Shown: positions 60,199 to 64,000 of the stretch, in pieces
Position numbering within the stretch: position 1 is the first letter of the stretch
Layout: the number at the start of each line of letters is the position of its first letter
Assembly (NCBI GenBank): GCA_964611145.1
Contig: CAZSYM010000008.1
Span: 1 to 64,000, forward strand
Length of the DNA stretch: 64,000 nt
Direction: 5' to 3'
From: WFQV01 sp964611145
GTDB taxonomy: Bacteria; Bacteroidota; Ignavibacteria; Ignavibacteriales; Melioribacteraceae
The notes under the pieces: generated by a model
Seen by the model: the letters and a program-made list of their open reading frames with translations, nothing else
Databases searched by the model: none
Told to the model about the DNA's origin: nothing
Made by a program: the position numbers and the translations under genes

Positions 60199-61359
60199 GT
60201 GAGCATAAGGACGTTTGTGGGAACTCTGTTTGTTATGATTGTTTTTCTTGTGGGAAGCGCGCAAGGAAAATCTTTGAGGGAAAGAGATTCGTTGATTACA
60301 ATCGGCATAAATCAAATCTATGGTATCAAATTCGATTCCGCTCGTATTACTTTCGGAAAAGTGTTAAGGAAGTATCCCGATGACCCCGCTGGTAAATTTT
60401 TTGATGCAATGATACTTTGGTGGCAAATAATGTTGGATTTGGAGAACGAATCTTATGATAAAGAATTTATTCGCAAGCTTACGGAAACAGTAGAATTTTG
60501 TGATGAAATCCTGGGGAAAAATCCTACGGATACCCGCGCTATGTTTTTCAAGGGAGGCGCGCTCGGTTTCCGAGGCAGACTTTATTCCATACGAAAGGAG
60601 TTTTTCAAAGCGGCTTTGGATGCCAAAGATGCGCTTCCGTATATAGGGAAAATTCATAAGCTCGACCCGAAAAACATCGATGTGATTTTGGGATTCGGTA
60701 TTTACAATTTTTATGCGGTCGCCATTCCCGAAAAATACCCGTTTATTAAACCTTTTATGGTCTTCTTTCCGGGCGGGAATAAGGAAAAAGGCTTGCGTCA
60801 ATTGCGAGAGGTGGCATATCATGGAAATTTCGCTAAAATAGAAGCGAATTATTTTCTGTTGCAGGTTTATTATTCATTCGAAAAAAATGTGGATTCCGCT
60901 TTCGCTTATGCTAAAAGACTTTTTTCATGGTTTCCGAACAATCCCGTTTTTAACGCTTATTACGGACGAACATTTGCTCGGCGTGGGGATTGGAGAAAAA
61001 CGGCCGAGGTTTTCCGTGGCGTTTATAATAAATGCAAAAGGAATTTCCCCGGTTATAACGAGAAAGTTTTAAGAGAAGCGGCGTATTATATCGGGAATTG
61101 GTTTAAAATCGAAGGCAAAATGGATTCCGCTATTGTGTATTTGAGAATTTCTCAACTCCTTTCGGAAAAATTAGACGTCAAAAAGCAAACGGGCTTTCTG
61201 GCAAATTCCCTTCTTTACTTGGGAATGGCGTATGATGCTTTGGGCTATCGGGATTTGGCCGTTCAAAAATACAAGGAAACGTTGAAGGTGAAGGATTTTC
61301 ACAATTCCCACTCCCTTGCTAAAAAATATTTGAGGCACCCTTACAAATTTCTGAAATAG
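60199..61359 (+). CDS. Exported TPR protein
   Basis: A 386-residue protein starting at GTG 60199, with AAAGGGA upstream. A signal peptide (MSIRTFVGTLFVMIVFLVGSAQG) precedes several helical repeat pairs (YAKRLFSWFPNNPVFNAYYG, LYLGMAYDALGYRDLAVQKY). Such proteins usually scaffold outer-membrane complexes. It is convergent with the PorV/PorQ-like gene at 3 bp distance. No specific function can be given. Confidence 0.75.
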   Translation: MSIRTFVGTLFVMIVFLVGSAQGKSLRERDSLITIGINQIYGIKFDSARITFGKVLRKYPDDPAGKFFDAMILWWQIMLDLENESYDKEFIRKLTETVEFCDEILGKNPTDTRAMFFKGGALGFRGRLYSIRKEFFKAALDAKDALPYIGKIHKLDPKNIDVILGFGIYNFYAVAIPEKYPFIKPFMVFFPGGNKEKGLRQLREVAYHGNFAKIEANYFLLQVYYSFEKNVDSAFAYAKRLFSWFPNNPVFNAYYGRTFARRGDWRKTAEVFRGVYNKCKRNFPGYNEKVLREAAYYIGNWFKIEGKMDSAIVYLRISQLLSEKLDVKKQTGFLANSLLYLGMAYDALGYRDLAVQKYKETLKVKDFHNSHSLAKKYLRHPYKFLK

Positions 61360-61362
61360 GGA

Positions 61363-62295
61363 TTAAAATTCCGTTGTGATTCCTATTCTGTGCAAGCCTC
61401 CGATTGAGCCGAGTGAGGAATAAGCATAATCGAGTCTGTAACGGGCGATTCGCATACCAAGCCCGATATTAAGCCCAGCCAAGCCCGCACCGGTGCCTAT
61501 TTTCAAATCCTGCCGTGCCTCGTTGTCGAACCCGAAACGTAAGCGGATAACTTTACCGAATCGGAATTCCCCGCCGAGGGAAAAGGCTTTTAATCTTTCG
61601 CCAATATCCTCCGCTTCGCGGTTTAATTTGTCTATGGAAATGTAAAACGTGAAAGGAAGATGAGCCAATGTTTTGGAGATGCCGATTTTTACATCCAAAG
61701 GCAAGGATTCTTTTGTCCCGGCGTAGGAGGAAAGTTGTGTGCCCGCATTGGAAATTGAGAATCCGAAATTCCACATGCTGGCGGGAATGGAATAAAGCAA
61801 TCCCACATCGAAGGCAATGGCGGTGGAGTATCTGTCGTCTATACCGGAATAAATGAATTTTACATTTGCTCCGTAATAGAAATTCTTATCGAACTCGTTT
61901 GAATATGCAATCAGAAATGCCATATCCGCGGCTCCGAATTCGCCTGTCTTATTGCCGAATTTATCCGCCCGTGTGAATTTGCCGTAATTTATGTATTGTA
62001 TTCCTCCCGATACTCTCCCGATTTTTTCAAATATTCGCGAATAAGCCACGCTTGCGGAATTTATATCAAGAAGATGTTTTAGATAGGAGAAAGATACTTG
62101 TTGCCCCGTAAGCAAATTTAAACCTGCAGGGTTGTAAAAAATCAGATTCGGGTCGTCCGTGTTGGCGACGAATGCTCCCGCCAGCGCCGCCGCACGAGGG
62201 GATACGTCCATTCTTAAAAAGTCGAATACGCTCTGACTTTTTGAAACGGTGGAGAGTAAAGTAAAAATTGCAATTGTCGTAATTAGCTTTTTCAT
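61363..62295 (-). CDS. PorV/PorQ-family outer-membrane protein
   Basis: A 310-residue outer-membrane barrel of the PorV/PorQ type. A signal peptide is followed by FLRMDVSPRAAALAGAFVAN and NLIFYNPAGLNLLTGQQVSF, characteristic of this family. The C-terminus LGSIGGLHRIGITTEF ends in Phe. In type IX secretion, PorV and PorQ carry cargo from the translocon to the attachment complex. GAGGA precedes the start. It agrees with the type IX cargo at 58 and 54875. Other family members have no known secretion role, so this assignment is moderate. Confidence 0.78.
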   Translation of the reverse strand: MKKLITTIAIFTLLSTVSKSQSVFDFLRMDVSPRAAALAGAFVANTDDPNLIFYNPAGLNLLTGQQVSFSYLKHLLDINSASVAYSRIFEKIGRVSGGIQYINYGKFTRADKFGNKTGEFGAADMAFLIAYSNEFDKNFYYGANVKFIYSGIDDRYSTAIAFDVGLLYSIPASMWNFGFSISNAGTQLSSYAGTKESLPLDVKIGISKTLAHLPFTFYISIDKLNREAEDIGERLKAFSLGGEFRFGKVIRLRFGFDNEARQDLKIGTGAGLAGLNIGLGMRIARYRLDYAYSSLGSIGGLHRIGITTEF

Positions 62296-62454
62296 AATTC
62301 CTCAAAATTTAACTTCGATATTAAAAATAATGGGGAATAAAGGCAAGGGCAATTTTCTCGGAGCCCGAGGCGATTCATTAAAGTCATAAAATCTTTTGAA
62401 GCGATTTTGAAAATCCGTGAAAATTTTCAAATTTAAAAATCAAATTTTCCTACG

Positions 62455-64000
62455 ATGAGAAAAAAAGTTTACATATTGTCATATCTGATTCTGTTTTTGG
62501 CGCCTGCTGTTTTGCGTGCCCAATACGAGGGGAAAATACGCGGCTTCGTTTCCGATTCCTTGAGCGGTGAACCTTTGGCTTTTGCGAATGTTTTGATTGA
62601 GGAATTAAATTACGGCGCTTCCACGGACGAAAAAGGTTTTTTCCTAATGACAAACATTCCCCCGAATAAATATTACGATGTATTGGTTTCTTATGTCGGC
62701 TATGCTTCCGAGCGATTGAAAATATTTGTGGGGAAAAGGAAAATAACGGAATTACATTTTCTCCTGAAACCGGCAAGTGTTTGGCTTAATACGGTAGAGA
62801 AAGTGGGGGAAAAGGTTGTGGAGGAAAACACGGCGGATTTGGGTTTGGAAAGAATAGCCGTTAAGGATTTGGAAACGGTGCCGCGTGGAGTCGAAGCGGA
62901 TGTCCTCCGTTCTTTGCAGTATTTACCGGGTGTTAGTTCCGCGGGGGATATTTCCGCACGCTATAATGTCCGCGGCGGCGCTAGCAATCAAAACTTGATT
63001 TTATTGGATAATGTTACTCTTTACAATCCTTTCCATGCTTTCGGGATTTTCAGTGTTATTGACCCTGAAATAATTAACAATGTGGAATTTTATAAAAGCG
63101 GTTTTCCCGTTGAACATGGCGGGCGAATTTCTTCCATAATGAAAATAACTACCAAAGAAGGGAATAAATTTCACTACGGTGCCAAAGCAAGCGTTAGTTT
63201 TCTTACCGCCAAGGCTTATGCGGAAGGTCCCATACCCCACGGCTCTTTTTATATAGACGGGCGGAAAAGTTATTCGAATTCGATTCTTAAAAAATTTCTG
63301 GGCGAGAAAAACATTCCTTTCGATTTTTATGATTATGCTTTTAAGGTTACTTATCATAATCCGAGCAAAAAGTTTATAGATAATTCGAAATGGACATTGC
63401 ACGGCTTTTTTAGCAAGGATGCCACTAAAAATATAGGGGGAATCAAAGAAAAATTTTCCTGGCGCAACAGCTTGATAGGGCTTAAAAGATTTCAGGTTTA
63501 TTCCACTCCCTTATACTCGGAGCTTTGCCTTTCTCTCAGCGATTCAAAAGGGGAAATTCTCCCCGGCGGAGCGCGGAGTAGGGAAAAGAAAAACGAGGTT
63601 CATGATTTTTCCTTGCGAATGGATTTCCATTATATTTATGATTCCAGCGACGAGCTGGGCGTGGGGTTTTCTTTTAAAGCTATTCGTACCCGACTTTCTT
63701 TTCTTAATCCGACGGGAGTAAAATCGGATATAAATGATTTCGGCGCGAATATAAGTATTTATGGGAAATATCTGTTTCGAAATAATAAGAAATACGGGCT
63801 GGACTTAGGTTTGAGGGTGAATCTGGAAGGCTTGAAGGATAGGGGAAATTTCTTTATAGAGCCGCGAATAAATTTCACTTACCTTCTTTCGAAGACTTTT
63901 AAACTTAAAGCGGCTTTCGGTTCGTATCAGCAGGGAATTACAACTCTTACGGACGAATCGGATGTTGTCCCGCTTTTTGAACCATGGTTCTTGACTCCCG
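62455..64000 (+). CDS. TonB-dependent receptor with CarboxypepD-regulatory domain, 3' truncated by window end
   Basis: The frame is open from ATG 62455 to the last base (515 complete codons). A signal peptide (MRKKVYILSYLILFLAPAV...RAQ) leads to a carboxypeptidase-D regulatory-like domain (IRGFVSDSLSGEPLAFANV). A TonB plug domain follows (LPGVSSAGDISARYNVRGG, then NLILLDNVTLYNPFH), and then the start of a beta-barrel. It would be an outer-membrane active transporter of the SusC/FecA-like type without a partner lipoprotein in view. The substrate is unknown. The gene continues beyond the window. Confidence 0.9.
   Translation, partial: MRKKVYILSYLILFLAPAVLRAQYEGKIRGFVSDSLSGEPLAFANVLIEELNYGASTDEKGFFLMTNIPPNKYYDVLVSYVGYASERLKIFVGKRKITELHFLLKPASVWLNTVEKVGEKVVEENTADLGLERIAVKDLETVPRGVEADVLRSLQYLPGVSSAGDISARYNVRGGASNQNLILLDNVTLYNPFHAFGIFSVIDPEIINNVEFYKSGFPVEHGGRISSIMKITTKEGNKFHYGAKASVSFLTAKAYAEGPIPHGSFYIDGRKSYSNSILKKFLGEKNIPFDFYDYAFKVTYHNPSKKFIDNSKWTLHGFFSKDATKNIGGIKEKFSWRNSLIGLKRFQVYSTPLYSELCLSLSDSKGEILPGGARSREKKNEVHDFSLRMDFHYIYDSSDELGVGFSFKAIRTRLSFLNPTGVKSDINDFGANISIYGKYLFRNNKKYGLDLGLRVNLEGLKDRGNFFIEPRINFTYLLSKTFKLKAAFGSYQQGITTLTDESDVVPLFEPWFLTP

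Noticed and set aside
62450..63402. Minus-strand open frames opposite the TonB receptor
   Set aside because: The plus strand carries an uninterrupted receptor frame from 62455 to the window end with signal peptide and plug domain.
1..64000. tRNA or rRNA genes
   Set aside because: Gaps were read for T-loop-like (GGTTCGAATC) and rRNA-like sequence; none was found. A tRNA search program would be decisive.

Overview
The window looks like a chromosomal segment from a free-living, Gram-negative member of the Bacteroidota/Chlorobiota group, most likely near Ignavibacteria or Kapabacteria. Three things point there. Secreted proteins end in type IX secretion sorting domains with the QNYPNPFNPTT motif. 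There is a PorV/PorQ-type outer-membrane protein and a carboxypeptidase-regulatory-domain TonB receptor. Genes have strong Shine-Dalgarno sequences and many TTG/GTG starts, unlike Bacteroidia proper. Lipid A genes confirm an outer membrane. No rRNA, tRNA, CRISPR array, insertion sequence or phage gene was seen. This placement is inference from motifs, not from a phylogeny.

Layout. 1-3000: a type IX-secreted beta-helix protein on the minus strand. 3300-9960: a transport operon of outer-membrane porin, Liv-type binding lipoprotein, two permeases, two ATPases and a CBS-ACT protein. It is preceded by a near-consensus sigma-54 promoter and a helically phased set of half-sites. 9960-14330: two large sensor kinases on the minus strand. 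14500-28850: a membrane-anchored GH2-like protein, smc, an MtnX-like phosphatase, an ICMT-like methyltransferase, lpxB, a DUF374 acyltransferase, lpxK, ppdK and queA. 28960-31740: ispD, plsY, gpsA and a thioesterase. 31800-37240: a MORN-like repeat protein, a DUF3109 protein, rpoN and a double-rotamase PPIase. 37300-43900: a large uncharacterised Rossmann protein, a LOG-family protein, an AI-2E-family permease, and a split lysine-ketoglutarate reductase/saccharopine dehydrogenase pair. 44000-51130: ferredoxin, a secreted pullulanase-like GH13, a secreted VanX-like dipeptidase, a cold-shock protein, dnaG, and a cytoplasmic GH13. 51130-51440: a gene-free, repeat- and hairpin-rich stretch. 51440-58580: a small unknown, dapF, a small alpha/beta protein, a PHP protein, a TPR membrane protein, an FG-GAP-like type IX cargo, a DUF971 protein and an M14 peptidase. 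58570-64000: a nitronate monooxygenase/FabK-like enzyme, a small beta-barrel protein, a TPR protein, a PorV/PorQ-like protein, and a TonB receptor cut by the window end.

How the parts connect. The sigma-54 promoter gives a candidate target inside the window for the RpoN encoded at 33.8 kb. The porin, ABC genes and CBS-ACT gene form one uptake-plus-sensing unit, probably for amino acids or amides. LpxB, DUF374 and LpxK are overlapping genes for lipid A, and ispD, plsY and gpsA supply isoprenoid and phospholipid precursors. DapF (lysine synthesis) together with the LKR/SDH pair (saccharopine route) suggests lysine is both made by the diaminopimelate pathway and broken down. Type IX cargo, a PorV/PorQ-like protein and a TonB receptor make the cell surface a recurrent theme.

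Most of the window is ordinary core genome. The less ordinary items are the sigma-54 control region, the GH2-like pseudoenzyme with a membrane tail, the probable AUC start of the MORN-like gene, the large Rossmann protein at 37.3 kb and the repeat stretch at 51.2 kb.
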